From positions 116,472-180,471 of the forward strand of contig PNAM01000016.1 in assembly GCA_003170275.1 (NCBI GenBank): a DNA stretch of 64,000 bases. Reading direction: 5' to 3'. Below are positions 1-8,257 of the stretch, piece by piece. A program made the position numbers and the translations under genes. The stretch is from Myxococcales bacterium (GTDB lineage Bacteria; Myxococcota_A; Polyangia; Palsa-1104). Each line of letters starts with the position of its first letter. Positions within the stretch are counted from its first letter, which is position 1. The notes beneath the pieces are model-generated. The model was not told where the DNA came from and searched no databases. It saw nothing but the letters and a program-made list of their open reading frames with translations.

Positions 1-52
1 GCCGGAGGTGCGGCCGGAGAGATCGGAAGAGGCCGCGCGGAAGCAGTCGCCC

Positions 53-320
53 GCGTAGCGCCCGCGAAGGCGGGCGCGGAGCGGGCGTCTGCGCACGCGG
101 AGCGTGCGTCCGGGGGCGCGGAGCGTGCGGCTGGGAAGCGGGAGGCTTGGGAGAAGCGGGACACGTAGCTCCAGAGTTGCCGAAGGGGGGCGCGGGTCGC
201 GGAGGTGGTGGCTTGCGCGGGCGGTTGAACGCGGGTGGGGTTGGTGCGGGGCGGCGGGGTGTCGATAATGTGCTGCACGTGGCTGTTCAGGTTTACCGGC
301 GCGGGGCGGTTGTGAAGGCA
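53..320. repeat. Left arm of long inverted repeat
   Basis: This GC-rich arm pairs with 942-1177 in inverted orientation. Its outer part holds about three degenerate copies of a 20-22 base unit with core GCGGAGCG (roughly 70-141). Its inner part (263-320) is nearly identical to the reverse complement of 942-1000. It has no convincing coding content: the reading frame open from 147 runs through the arm only because of base composition. The same peptide, VYRRGAVVKA, can be read from both arms, which shows the duplication directly. Confidence 0.8.
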
Positions 321-329
321 ATTGTCTTG

Positions 330-932
330 ATGACGCAGCTTCGACTTGGATTGAAGGCGCGGCGGCGGAAGAAGGAGCTGCGGGGGCGGCCACCCAACGT
401 GCCGGGGAAGCCGGGCGCTTCGCATTTGCGAAGGGAGGTGCTCAAGCGGCGGTTTCCTGTGTTGGTGACGATGCGGGTGAAAGAGCACGTGTGGAACTTG
501 CGGTCGCAGCGGTGTTTTCGGGCGCTGCAGGTTGCGTTTCGCAAGGGGCGCGACCGGTTTGGATTCCAGCTCAGTGAGTTTTCGGTGCAGGGCAATCACC
601 TGCACTTCATCGTCGAGGCGGAAGATGAGACATCCCTCGCGCGCGGCGTGCAGGGCCTCACCATCCGAATGGCGAAAGCGCTAAACCGGGTGATGGGTCG
701 TCACGGCAAGGTGTTCACGGACCGCTATCACGCGCGCATACTGCGCAGCCCGACTCAGACCGGCTATGCACTCCGCTACGTGCACACCAACTACCAGAAG
801 CACATGACCAAACTCGGCCAGCCACTCCCCGCCCGCTTCCTCGATCCCTGCTCTTCCGCCACCCGCTTCCCCGATCTCACTCAACCGCCCCGCACCTGGC
901 TCCTCCAAACAGCAGCGCCAGCTCCAAGCTAA
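330..932 (+). CDS. REP-associated tyrosine transposase (Y1/HUH family)
   Basis: A 200-residue IS200-like Y1 transposase of the RAYT type. These are single-domain HUH nucleases that cut and join single-stranded DNA at REP-like palindromes. The HUH motif is His-Leu-His at residues 90-92 (in GNHLHFIVEA). The likely catalytic Tyr is Tyr150 in RYVHTN, at the position of the usual YIxxNP motif; here the Pro is replaced by Tyr. The frame is open from 147, but the first 61 codons lie in the left inverted arm, so ATG 330 is preferred. The basic N-terminus (residues 8-20) fits DNA binding. No accessory transposition gene is nearby. The family call is secure; current activity is unknown. Confidence 0.82.
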   Translation: MTQLRLGLKARRRKKELRGRPPNVPGKPGASHLRREVLKRRFPVLVTMRVKEHVWNLRSQRCFRALQVAFRKGRDRFGFQLSEFSVQGNHLHFIVEAEDETSLARGVQGLTIRMAKALNRVMGRHGKVFTDRYHARILRSPTQTGYALRYVHTNYQKHMTKLGQPLPARFLDPCSSATRFPDLTQPPRTWLLQTAAPAPS

Positions 933-941
933 AACGTCCAC

Positions 942-1177
942 TGCCTTCACAACCGCCCCGCGCCGGTAAACCTGAACCAGCCACGTGCAGCACATTACCG
1001 ACACGCCGTCGCCCCGCACCAACCCCACCCGCGTTCAACCGCCCGCGCAAGCCAGCAACCACCCGCCCCGCGCCCCCTCACAGCAATTCCGGAACCTCGT
1101 GCCCGCTTCTCCCAGACGCCCGCTCCGCGTGCGCTTCCCAGACGCCCGCTCCGCGTGCGCCTTCGCGGGCGCTACGC
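942..1177. repeat. Right arm of long inverted repeat
   Basis: Reverse-complement partner of 53-320, starting 10 bases after the transposase stop. Its outer end stops 6 bases short of the amidohydrolase stop codon at 1183-1185, so the arm forms the 3' flank of that convergent gene. It is a little shorter than the left arm because the central parts have diverged and carry different numbers of the internal repeat unit. Confidence 0.8.
1111..1162. repeat. Two tandem 26-base units in the right arm
   Basis: Two consecutive copies of a 26-base unit beginning CCCAGACGCCCGCTCCGCGT occupy 1111-1136 and 1137-1162. They differ at one base near the 3' end. Degenerate relatives lie in the left arm in inverted orientation. 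The unit resembles a REP-type substrate sequence for the neighbouring transposase; that link is inferred. Confidence 0.7.
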
Positions 1178-1182
1178 GGTCG

Positions 1183-3168
1183 CTACGGCCGCACCCCCAC
1201 CGACAAATACAGCGGCGCTGACCGATACACCACGCCCCCGCGCATCGTCGACACCACCTTCCCGACATCCGAAATCCGCGCGAGCGGATCGCCGTCGACG
1301 ACGAACAGATCTGCCAGCTTGCCCGCCGCGATCGATCCCAAGCGATCGCCCTGCTTCATCGCACGCGCCGGCACGATCGTCGCCATGCGGAGCGCGTCGG
1401 CGGGCGAGATGCCCGCGCGCACGAACAGCGCCAGCTCGTGGTGCAGGAACAGCCCGGCCAGCGCGTCGGTTCCGGCCACCACCGTCACCTTCTCGTCGAC
1501 CAGGAGCTTGACCAGCGCGAGCACCTTCTCGAACGATTCGCGGTAGAGCGCCGCCTTGCTGCCGCTCGGCAAGCCACCCGCCAGGAAGCCGCGCTGGACC
1601 TGCACCGGCAGCCGCGCGGTGGTGGCCTCCAGGCCGGGCAGGATCTTGCCCGGCTGGCCGACCAGCAGGTCCTCGAACGCATCGATGGTCGGATCGATGA
1701 TGGTGTGCTTGTCCTTCAAGAGCTTGATGAACCCGGTCACCGGCGCGCTCTTGAGATCGAACCCCGCCGCCTTGTCGCCGACGAGGGTGAAGCGCGTGGT
1801 GTCGCGCGTGTCGGTCTCGTGCGTCGCGAAGAAATTCAGGAACAGCATGTTGATGTGCTCGATCCCGTCGTAGCCTGCGCGCACCGCCTCGTTGGCCAAC
1901 ATGTGCACCGGGATGTGGCCGGTGACCGCCATGCCGCGCGCGTGCGCTTCTTTGGCCAGCAGCGGCACCAGTTCGGGCTTCATCGAGTTGTAGATCTTGA
2001 TGCCGTCGTAGCCGCGCTTGGCGAACTCCGCCACCGCGGCCTTCGCTTCGGCCTCGGTCTCGGCCGTGACCTTGCTTCCAGCGGCCTTGGGGTTGCGTCC
2101 CTCGATGAAGCCGAAGCGCAAGACGCGCGGGCCGATCGCGCTGCCGTCGTCGTAGTGCTTCTTGTAGTCGTCGAGCTTGTCGGGATCGTTGCCGACGTCG
2201 CGCGCGGTGGTGACCCCCGATGCGATGTCGAGCACGCCGTCGGCGTCTCCCAGGTGCGAGTGCATGTCCCACAGCCCGGGCAACAGCGCCTTGCCCGCCA
2301 GGTCCACCACCTCGGCGCCAGCCGGCACCGTCGCCGCCGGGCCGACCGACTTGATCTTGTCGCCCACCACCACCACCGTCTGATCCGCCAGCCACGTTCC
2401 CTGCTCGACGTCGAGCACGCGCGCGTGCGTGTAGGCCAGGCCGGCGGCCGGCGGCTGGTGCGCGTTCGCGGCGGCCAGCTTGGCGTCGCGCGCGTGGGTC
2501 ACCGCGTTCTGCTTCTCGATCAGCGGCTCGATCGCGCTCTCCCATCCCTCGGGCACTACCGAAAACCACGGGTAGACCAGGCCGAACCAGCTGCCGTCGT
2601 CGTTCATCCACACCTGCGTCGGCGTCAGATCGAGGCCGGTGATCGCGTAGCCGACCAGGTGGCGCGTCTGGGCGCCGGCGTGCACCGTCGCATCGGTGGT
2701 CTTCTCCAGGCGCGCTTCGCCCGCGGGCAACAGCGGGAGCTTTCCGCCGGCCTTGATCAGCGCCTGGGTCAAGAGCCCGAGCACCTCGGGCAGGTCGGCG
2801 ATCGGGATGAAGAAGCCGCTGCCGACGGCCAGCTCCTGCTCGCCGTGCTCCTCCTCGCTCTTCCAGCTCACGTGGCGGCCGTCGCGCGTGAACACCTCCG
2901 CGACCTTGGTGCCCATTTCGTGATGTCCGGTCGCCGACAGCGACGCGATCGTGCCGTCAGCGGCGAGGCGCAGCGTCGCGTCGACGTGCGGGCCGCGGCC
3001 GTTCTGCAAGACGTCGAACGCGACGGTCACGGTGCCGTCGGGCGCGGTGGTCGTCACACAGGTGCCCGAGTGGCGCCCTAGCGAGACGACCACGCGCTTG
3101 ACGATCTTTGGCGCAGCGTGTGCGGTGATGGTGATCAGGATCGAGAGGAAGAACGAAGCGGTACGCAT
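1183..3168 (-). CDS. Secreted metal-dependent amidohydrolase
   Basis: A 661-residue exported amidohydrolase-superfamily protein. A Sec signal peptide covers residues 1-18, with likely cleavage after AHA. An N-terminal domain of about 240 residues, not recognised, precedes the catalytic TIM-barrel domain. The metal-binding pattern is complete: HxH at His303/His305, a candidate carboxylated Lys391, His418, His438 and Asp568 (AGTD). The C-terminal segment with GKLADLFVVDGDPL is the usual composite beta-sandwich strand. The pattern is closest to imidazolonepropionase- and prolidase-like exported hydrolases, but the substrate cannot be assigned. GGAGG lies about 6 bases before ATG 3168. The stop codon almost abuts the right arm of the transposase element. 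Confidence 0.85.
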   Translation of the reverse strand: MRTASFFLSILITITAHAAPKIVKRVVVSLGRHSGTCVTTTAPDGTVTVAFDVLQNGRGPHVDATLRLAADGTIASLSATGHHEMGTKVAEVFTRDGRHVSWKSEEEHGEQELAVGSGFFIPIADLPEVLGLLTQALIKAGGKLPLLPAGEARLEKTTDATVHAGAQTRHLVGYAITGLDLTPTQVWMNDDGSWFGLVYPWFSVVPEGWESAIEPLIEKQNAVTHARDAKLAAANAHQPPAAGLAYTHARVLDVEQGTWLADQTVVVVGDKIKSVGPAATVPAGAEVVDLAGKALLPGLWDMHSHLGDADGVLDIASGVTTARDVGNDPDKLDDYKKHYDDGSAIGPRVLRFGFIEGRNPKAAGSKVTAETEAEAKAAVAEFAKRGYDGIKIYNSMKPELVPLLAKEAHARGMAVTGHIPVHMLANEAVRAGYDGIEHINMLFLNFFATHETDTRDTTRFTLVGDKAAGFDLKSAPVTGFIKLLKDKHTIIDPTIDAFEDLLVGQPGKILPGLEATTARLPVQVQRGFLAGGLPSGSKAALYRESFEKVLALVKLLVDEKVTVVAGTDALAGLFLHHELALFVRAGISPADALRMATIVPARAMKQGDRLGSIAAGKLADLFVVDGDPLARISDVGKVVSTMRGGVVYRSAPLYLSVGVRP

Positions 3169-3219
3169 TAAGGCCTCCGACAGGGCGGCAAGCCTATCAC
3201 GGTCGAATCGGAAGCGAGG

Positions 3220-3663
3220 CTAGCCGGAGAGGCAGGCGTTGAACTCGGTCGAGCACGCGGCGGACTGCGCCTTGGCCTTGATGCACGTGATGCACCCGGC
3301 CGACATATCGGCCGCGCTCGAGCACGAACCGGCGCCGCCATCGGCCGACATCGTGCCGCCGTCGCCGGCGAGGCAGTGCGAGACCCCGCAGGTGATCAGA
3401 TCCTGATACTTGGCCTGGGAGGCCGTCGCTCCGGCCGCCACGCACGCAGTGATGCAAGCGGAGGTGCCGCAACCGGCCGCGCAGGTGACGATGGTGAGAC
3501 AGGTGGTGGCGGCGGCCGTCATGTCCCTGCCCGCGGTCATGTCCCGGGCGGTGCCCGACAGATCGGGGCTGATGGTCATGTCCTGACCAGCCGTGTCGTC
3601 GCCACAGCCGGCGAACGGCACGAACGCGAGAGCAATCAGCACACCGTACAGTCGATTCTTCAT
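3220..3663 (-). CDS. Small Cys-rich lipoprotein
   Basis: A 147-residue predicted lipoprotein of unknown function. The signal peptide ends in a lipobox-like FAGC, followed by a low-complexity Asp/Thr/Met linker and a Cys-rich domain with about twelve cysteines, probably disulphide-bonded outside the cytoplasm. ATG 3663 is chosen because AAGGAG lies five bases upstream; an in-frame GTG six bases earlier would overlap that site. Similar linkers recur in many other exported proteins of this window. No enzymatic motif is visible. Confidence 0.75.
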   Translation of the reverse strand: MKNRLYGVLIALAFVPFAGCGDDTAGQDMTISPDLSGTARDMTAGRDMTAAATTCLTIVTCAAGCGTSACITACVAAGATASQAKYQDLITCGVSHCLAGDGGTMSADGGAGSCSSAADMSAGCITCIKAKAQSAACSTEFNACLSG

Positions 3664-3710
3664 GGGCACTCCTTAAGCTAGAGGGATGACGCACTGTATC
3701 ACGGGCGGGA

Positions 3711-3733
3711 CGACAATCGCGAATTAATTGTCG
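3711..3733 (-). terminator. Perfect 7-bp stem-loop after the VOC gene
   Basis: CGACAAT (3711-3717) and ATTGTCG (3727-3733) form a perfect 7-bp stem with a 9-base AT-rich loop, just downstream of the VOC stop codon and upstream of the next minus-strand gene. No U-tract follows, so it could be an operator or attenuator instead of a terminator. Confidence 0.3.
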
Positions 3734-3740
3734 GGCGGGG

Positions 3741-4493
3741 CTACTTGCGCGAGGCCTTGAACAGCGCGAACGTCGCGCCGGCGTTGTCGGCCAGGACGGA
3801 CATCCGACCGACGTCCTCCACGTCCATCGGCGGCATGTAGACCTGCGCGCCCAGCTTCTTGGCCCGCTCGGTCGACTGGTCGACGTCGGCGGCGTTGATG
3901 TAGCTCAGCCAGTAGGTGACCGGCTCCTGCGCCATCCGCTTGATCATCCCGCCGCGCGCCTCGGTGCCGTCCATGAAGTGGTAGTAGGCGAATTCCTTCT
4001 CGCCGTCGACCTTCATGCCCCAGCCGAAGAGCTCCTTGTAGAACTTCGTCGCCGCGTCGGGATCCGGCGAGTGCAGCTCGTCCCAGCTGAACGCGCCGGG
4101 CGTGCCCACCGGCGGCGCGCCGTCGTTCGAGCTGGGGTTCGGCTGGAACGGCGAGATGTGCCCGCCCTGCGGATCGGCGATGATCGCGAAGCGGCCCACG
4201 TTTGGAATGTCCATCGCCGGCACCACCACCTTGCCGCCGTTGCTGGTCGCGCGCTTGACCGCCGCGTCACAGTTGTCGACCGAGACGTACGACATCCAGT
4301 GCGTCGGCGCGCCGTGCTTGGCATCCATCGGCATCAACCCGCCGACCGTCTTGCCCTCGGTCTTGAGGAGCGTGTACTTGCCCATCGGCCCCATGTCGAC
4401 CTCTTCGACGTTCCATCCGAACAGCTCGGTGTAGAACCGCCGCGAGCTCGCGACATCGGTGGTCATGAGGTCGTGCCACACGAACTTGCCCAT
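3741..4493 (-). CDS. VOC-family protein with two glyoxalase-like domains
   Basis: A 250-residue tandem vicinal-oxygen-chelate protein. Each half starts with the family's FxWxxL and FYxxLFGW signatures (residues about 4-27 and 133-156) and ends with a D(P/N)xG strand (ADPQGG, ADNAGA). Members of this two-domain group are related to glyoxalase and bleomycin-resistance folds and bind small molecules, often through a metal. Their substrates are mostly unknown. It has no signal peptide, so it should be cytoplasmic. It stands alone between two lipoprotein genes. Family assignment is firm; enzymatic activity is not established. Confidence 0.85.
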   Translation of the reverse strand: MGKFVWHDLMTTDVASSRRFYTELFGWNVEEVDMGPMGKYTLLKTEGKTVGGLMPMDAKHGAPTHWMSYVSVDNCDAAVKRATSNGGKVVVPAMDIPNVGRFAIIADPQGGHISPFQPNPSSNDGAPPVGTPGAFSWDELHSPDPDAATKFYKELFGWGMKVDGEKEFAYYHFMDGTEARGGMIKRMAQEPVTYWLSYINAADVDQSTERAKKLGAQVYMPPMDVEDVGRMSVLADNAGATFALFKASRK

Positions 4494-4518
4494 TCCCCGG
4501 AGGGTACCATCAGCACGC

Positions 4519-5526
4519 TCAGAACGGCCAGTAGCAAACCACCATCTGCCCGCCGCTCGCGTCGGTCGCGTACGGTGAGAAACCGGCCGCGCGACTCTGC
4601 GAGTACACCGTCATCGCCGCCGTGGTGTTGGTACAAGAAGTGACGTAGTCCTCGGTGGCGATGAAGAAGGGACGCCCGCCCGGCTGTAGCCCGAGCGTCT
4701 TCCACGCGGCGAGCTCCTGTTGCGCGCCGACGTCGGCCGGCGCGTAGACCTCCTCGTGCGAGATGCCGTCGAGCAGCGACGGAAACTTGGTGTTGGCGCT
4801 GGTGACGCCGAGCCGCGTGACGTCGCTGGTCGCGTTCTGCATGACGATCAGCCGATCGGGAAAACGCGCGCGCAGCCTCTCGATGAAGTCGAGGCCGCCT
4901 TGCGCGCACGCGGCGTCGCACGGGCCGTTGGTGGTGTTGGTGCCGTGCTCGACGAGCTCGAAGTTGTCGAGGAAGAATCCATCGACGCCGGTGGCGGCGA
5001 GGCGGTCCGCCACGTCGAGCATCAGCGCCTGATAATCGGCGTCGCCCAGGTTCATCCACACCTCGTCGGGATAGCCGTCGTACGGGCCGAGCTGCGCCTT
5101 GGTGTTCGCGCTGCACGACAACAGCCCCACCGGCGCGCTCGACCAATAGGTGCGAAACATTTCGCACGAGCCCAGGTTCAGGTAGCTGATCACGCGGTTG
5201 TGGCCGCCGTCCTGTAGCGTCGAGATCTGCTCGGGCGTGAAGTTGGGGCTGCCGCCCGCCGGATCCGCGTCGAGGTTGATCACGCGAAAGGTGGAGGCTA
5301 CTTTCGTCAGGTCGCCCATCTGCTGCGCGGTGCCGTAGAACGAGACCCACGGGGCTGACGCGGGAAAGCCGCGTCCGGAGACCACTGCGCCATCGCCCGA
5401 TGCCAGCGGACCGTCGCTGCCGGCGCTGGCGTCGCCGGTGGCTGGGGCTGCGGCGAGATCTGCGGCGCCGCCGGTAGCCGGATCGTCACAGCCCGCGCAC
5501 AGGGCGAGGAGCAAGAGAGCGCGCAT
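4519..5526 (-). CDS. GH114-like endo-alpha-1,4-polygalactosaminidase lipoprotein
   Basis: A 335-residue lipoprotein (acylated Cys13 in LCAGC) with an Ala/Gly/Asp-rich linker to about residue 55, then a TIM-barrel domain typical of glycoside hydrolase family 114. Visible motifs are RVISYLNLGSCE (residues 111-122), WMNLGD (157-162) and GVDGFFLDN (180-188); the acidic residues in the last are the expected catalytic-site region. Family members hydrolyse galactosamine-containing polysaccharides or are related to proteins acting on matrix glycans such as Pel. It may act on a biofilm or cell-surface polymer outside the cell. The family call rests on motif recognition. Confidence 0.72.
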   Translation of the reverse strand: MRALLLLALCAGCDDPATGGAADLAAAPATGDASAGSDGPLASGDGAVVSGRGFPASAPWVSFYGTAQQMGDLTKVASTFRVINLDADPAGGSPNFTPEQISTLQDGGHNRVISYLNLGSCEMFRTYWSSAPVGLLSCSANTKAQLGPYDGYPDEVWMNLGDADYQALMLDVADRLAATGVDGFFLDNFELVEHGTNTTNGPCDAACAQGGLDFIERLRARFPDRLIVMQNATSDVTRLGVTSANTKFPSLLDGISHEEVYAPADVGAQQELAAWKTLGLQPGGRPFFIATEDYVTSCTNTTAAMTVYSQSRAAGFSPYATDASGGQMVVCYWPF

Positions 5527-5538
5527 GGTGCGACTGTA

Positions 5539-7068
5539 TCAGCTGCGCAACTTGTAACGCTGGACCTTCCCGGTAGCGGTCTTCGGCAGCTCGTCGACGA
5601 ACTCGATCCACCGCGGATACTTGAACGGCGCCAGCCGGCTCTTGACGAAGCTCTTCAGCTCCGCCTCGAGCGCGGCGGAGGGCGCGTTGGCCGGCTTGAG
5701 GACCACGAACGCCTTCGGTTTGATCAACCCCTCGCCGTCGGGCGCGCCGACCACGGCGGCCTCCAGCACGGCCGGATGCGCGGCCAGGGCGCCTTCGACC
5801 TCGAACGGCGCGACCCAGACTCCGCCCACCTTCAGCATGTCGTCGGAGCGGCCGCGAAAGGTGTAGTAGCCGTCCGAGTCGCGCGCGTAGCGATCGCCGG
5901 TGCGGGTCCAATCGCCGTGGAAGGTCTCGAGGCTGCGCTCGCGCTGATTGAAGTAGCCGGCACACGCGGTGCGGCCGCGCACCCACAGCGATCCCTCCTC
6001 GCCGTCGGGCACCGGCGCGCCGTCGTCGCCGACCAGCTTCAGCTGGTAGCCGGGCACGGGCTTGCCGGTGGTGCCGTAGCGGACCTCGCCGGGACGGTTG
6101 GAGAGAAAGATGTGCAGCAGCTCGGTGGAGCCGATGCCGTCGAGGATGTCGCTGCCGAAGCGCGCGCGCCACGCGTCGCCGAGGTGCGCGGGCAGTCCCT
6201 CGCCGGCCGAGGTGCTGATGCGCAGCGCGGGCGACAAACCGTCCTTCATGACGTCGGCGTCGGCGAGCAGCGACGCGAACAGCGTGGGCACGCCGCAGAA
6301 GACCGTCGGCTGGTGCGCGCGCATCACCTTCGTCACCGTCGCAGGCGTCGGGCGCTCCGCGCACAAGACCGCGCAGGCGCCGATCGACAGCGGGAAGGTG
6401 AGCGCGTTGCCGAGCCCGTAAGCGAAGAACAGCTTGGCGGCGGAGAAGACCACGTCGTCCTCCCGCAGCCCCAGCACGCCCTGCCCGTACAGCGTGGAGG
6501 TTCGCTGCAGGTGCGCGTGCAGGTGCATGGCGCCCTTGGGCGTGCCCGTCGAGCCCGACGAGTACAGCCAGAACGCGACGTCGTCGGGCGTGGTGGGCGC
6601 GGGCGCGAGCGTCGCAGGCGCGCGCCTGGCGAGCTCGTCCAGCTGCGAAGAGGTCACGACCTCGCGTAGCGACGGCGGCCGATCCGCCAGCGCGAGGTCG
6701 AGCTTGGGCTTCAGCGCATCGCTCACCACGATCACGCGCGCGCGGCTGTCACGAAGGAAGAACGCGTAGTCGTCGGGCGTGAGCTGCGTGTTGACCGGCA
6801 CCGGCACCGCGCCGAGCTTCATCGCGCCGAGAAACGTGGCGGGAAAATCGATCGTATCGAGCAGCAGCAACAGCACGCGCTGCTCGGGCTCGACGCCCAA
6901 CGCGCGCAGCGCCAGGCCCGCGGCGTCGACGCGCTGGCGCAGCTCTTCATAGGTATAGGCGCCACGATCGTCGCGGTACGCGAGGCGGGCGCCGCGGCCT
7001 GCGACGATCTGGCGATCGACCAGATCGGCGGCCGCGTTGTACACCGGCGGAAAAAGAGGGAGCTCCAC
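5539..7068 (-). CDS. Benzoate-CoA ligase family acyl-CoA synthetase
   Basis: A 509-residue ANL-superfamily adenylating enzyme that should activate a carboxylic acid to its CoA thioester with ATP. The P-loop-like motif SGSTGTPKG is at residues 171-179. The TGD motif with the hinge (TRTGDRYARDSDGYY) and the catalytic Lys501 in the C-terminal TATGKVQRYK are present. N-terminal segments such as LLLLLDTIDFPATFLG and PVPVNTQLT match benzoate- and hydroxybenzoate-CoA ligases more than long-chain fatty-acid ligases. No benzoyl-CoA pathway genes lie nearby, so the true aromatic substrate is uncertain. The start codon is GTG at 7068. The gene ends 13 bases from the GH114 start but does not look functionally linked to it. 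Confidence 0.82.
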   Translation of the reverse strand: MELPLFPPVYNAAADLVDRQIVAGRGARLAYRDDRGAYTYEELRQRVDAAGLALRALGVEPEQRVLLLLLDTIDFPATFLGAMKLGAVPVPVNTQLTPDDYAFFLRDSRARVIVVSDALKPKLDLALADRPPSLREVVTSSQLDELARRAPATLAPAPTTPDDVAFWLYSSGSTGTPKGAMHLHAHLQRTSTLYGQGVLGLREDDVVFSAAKLFFAYGLGNALTFPLSIGACAVLCAERPTPATVTKVMRAHQPTVFCGVPTLFASLLADADVMKDGLSPALRISTSAGEGLPAHLGDAWRARFGSDILDGIGSTELLHIFLSNRPGEVRYGTTGKPVPGYQLKLVGDDGAPVPDGEEGSLWVRGRTACAGYFNQRERSLETFHGDWTRTGDRYARDSDGYYTFRGRSDDMLKVGGVWVAPFEVEGALAAHPAVLEAAVVGAPDGEGLIKPKAFVVLKPANAPSAALEAELKSFVKSRLAPFKYPRWIEFVDELPKTATGKVQRYKLRS

Positions 7069-7209
7069 GCCCGGACGCTATCACGCGTGGGCGGAAACCG
7101 GATTGCGGGGTGGCCAGGTCGGTCGTCCCCGGCGCCGCCGGTCGCCACCGGAGAATGCGCGTCGCGCGCGGACTTCCCGGCGGCACGGATGGTGCTAAGG
7201 CGACCCGCC

Positions 7210-8247
7210 ATGCGAATCCAGGCGCTCCTCGTCGTCACCGCGCTGAGCGCCGGGTCGACCGCTCATGCCCTGAACCAGTCCAAGCACTTCGACGTCACCG
7301 TGCAGTCGTGCGGCGCGGCGGGGCTGCCCTACGCGTTCTGCCAGCGCGTCGGCACCGAGGTCTACAACGTGGACGCGAACGAGTTCGACGATCTGTCGGC
7401 GCATTCGCAGATCCCGGTCGGCAGCACCGCCTGCGACGCGGCCAACAGCAGCTTGTGGCGCGTCTTCTGGCTGGGCGGGCAGCTCCGCGAGGCCGCCATC
7501 ACGATCGGCTACAGCGCCTCGCGCTCCGGCAACGACACGGTGGCGCAGCACCTGGGCCGCGCGCTCCACACCGTGCAGGACAACTGCGCGCACTCCGGCA
7601 TGCCCAACCCGCAGCACGCGTGGCACTCGCTCTCCGACGTGTGTCAGGGTACGACCGAGAGCCCCGACCTGAACCCGGCCGCGTTCGCCTGCGCGCGCAG
7701 CGAGACCGACTCGGTGTTCTCCGCGTTCATCGACGTGCTGCACGACAACGGCGGCGACTTTGCGGAGCTCGCCAACGTCACCACCGACAACGACAAGCAC
7801 TGGCCGGCCTACAGCTCGGTGTGCGAGTTTCTCGGCTCGGCCAGCGACTGGAAGGGCGAAGATCGCCGCTGGGACAACGCCATCGTGCGGCCCGCGCTCA
7901 CCGCGCAGCTGGTGCAGGGGCTGTCGGGCGCCGACGCCTCGCAGTACACGCGCGTGTGCGGCGACGACAGCGACGGCGTGCTGCTCTCGTACAGCGAGCC
8001 CGATCGCGACACCGACGGCGGCCCGCAGAGCTGCCTCAAGATCCACGCGTTCTGCCTGGGCAAGGCCGACTCGGCAGTGAGCGAAGCGCCGCCCTACGAG
8101 ACCGACCCGGTCGCCCCCGAAGACACCGTCGCGCCGGTGGTCGTGACGGGCGGCTGCCAGGTCGGCGGCTCGTCCCCCTCCTCCGCCACCGCGCTGCTGC
8201 TTGTAGCCGCTGCGATCGCGCTCTTCCTGCGCACCAAAGCCAGCTGA
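7210..8247 (+). CDS. MYXO-CTERM-like surface protein with zinc phospholipase C-like His pattern
   Basis: A 345-residue exported protein. A signal peptide covers residues 1-20 (cleavage after AHA). A His/Asp-rich helix HLGRALHTVQDNCAHSG (residues 114-130) with further His136 and His139 resembles the zinc-binding HxxxD and H helices of phospholipase C and S1/P1 nucleases. The C-terminus has a Cys in GGCQVGG, a Ser-rich spacer, a hydrophobic helix (about 323-341) and a basic end, which is the layout of a MYXO-CTERM sorting signal. ATG 7210 is selected because the signal peptide starts there. Enzyme activity is inferred from the His pattern only. It is convergent with the VOC gene at 8258. Confidence 0.65.
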   Translation: MRIQALLVVTALSAGSTAHALNQSKHFDVTVQSCGAAGLPYAFCQRVGTEVYNVDANEFDDLSAHSQIPVGSTACDAANSSLWRVFWLGGQLREAAITIGYSASRSGNDTVAQHLGRALHTVQDNCAHSGMPNPQHAWHSLSDVCQGTTESPDLNPAAFACARSETDSVFSAFIDVLHDNGGDFAELANVTTDNDKHWPAYSSVCEFLGSASDWKGEDRRWDNAIVRPALTAQLVQGLSGADASQYTRVCGDDSDGVLLSYSEPDRDTDGGPQSCLKIHAFCLGKADSAVSEAPPYETDPVAPEDTVAPVVVTGGCQVGGSSPSSATALLLVAAAIALFLRTKAS

Positions 8248-8257
8248 TCGATCGCCG

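Larger units (their letters stand above)
53..1177 (+). mobile_element. RAYT element: transposase gene inside long inverted arms
   Basis: A single Y1/HUH-type transposase gene (330-932) is bracketed by two long inverted arms, 53-320 and 942-1177. The arms end about 10 bases before the start codon and about 10 bases after the stop codon, so the unit is symmetrical. The best-matching parts are the outer 20 bases (53-72 against 1158-1177) and the inner 58 or so bases (263-320 against 942-1000, with one single-base gap). REP-associated tyrosine transposases are normally flanked by short REP palindromes, so arms of over 200 bases are unusual. The limits given are those of the visible arms; the true ends of the mobile unit are inferred. 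Confidence 0.7.

Noticed and set aside
147..329. N-terminal extension of the transposase frame
   Set aside because: It is encoded by the left inverted arm, is low in family similarity, and the same peptide appears from the other arm; ATG 330 is the better start.
1183..3081. Other open frames opposite or within the first amidohydrolase
   Set aside because: They overlap a gene with signal peptide and full metal site and show only GC-driven Arg/Ala-rich products.
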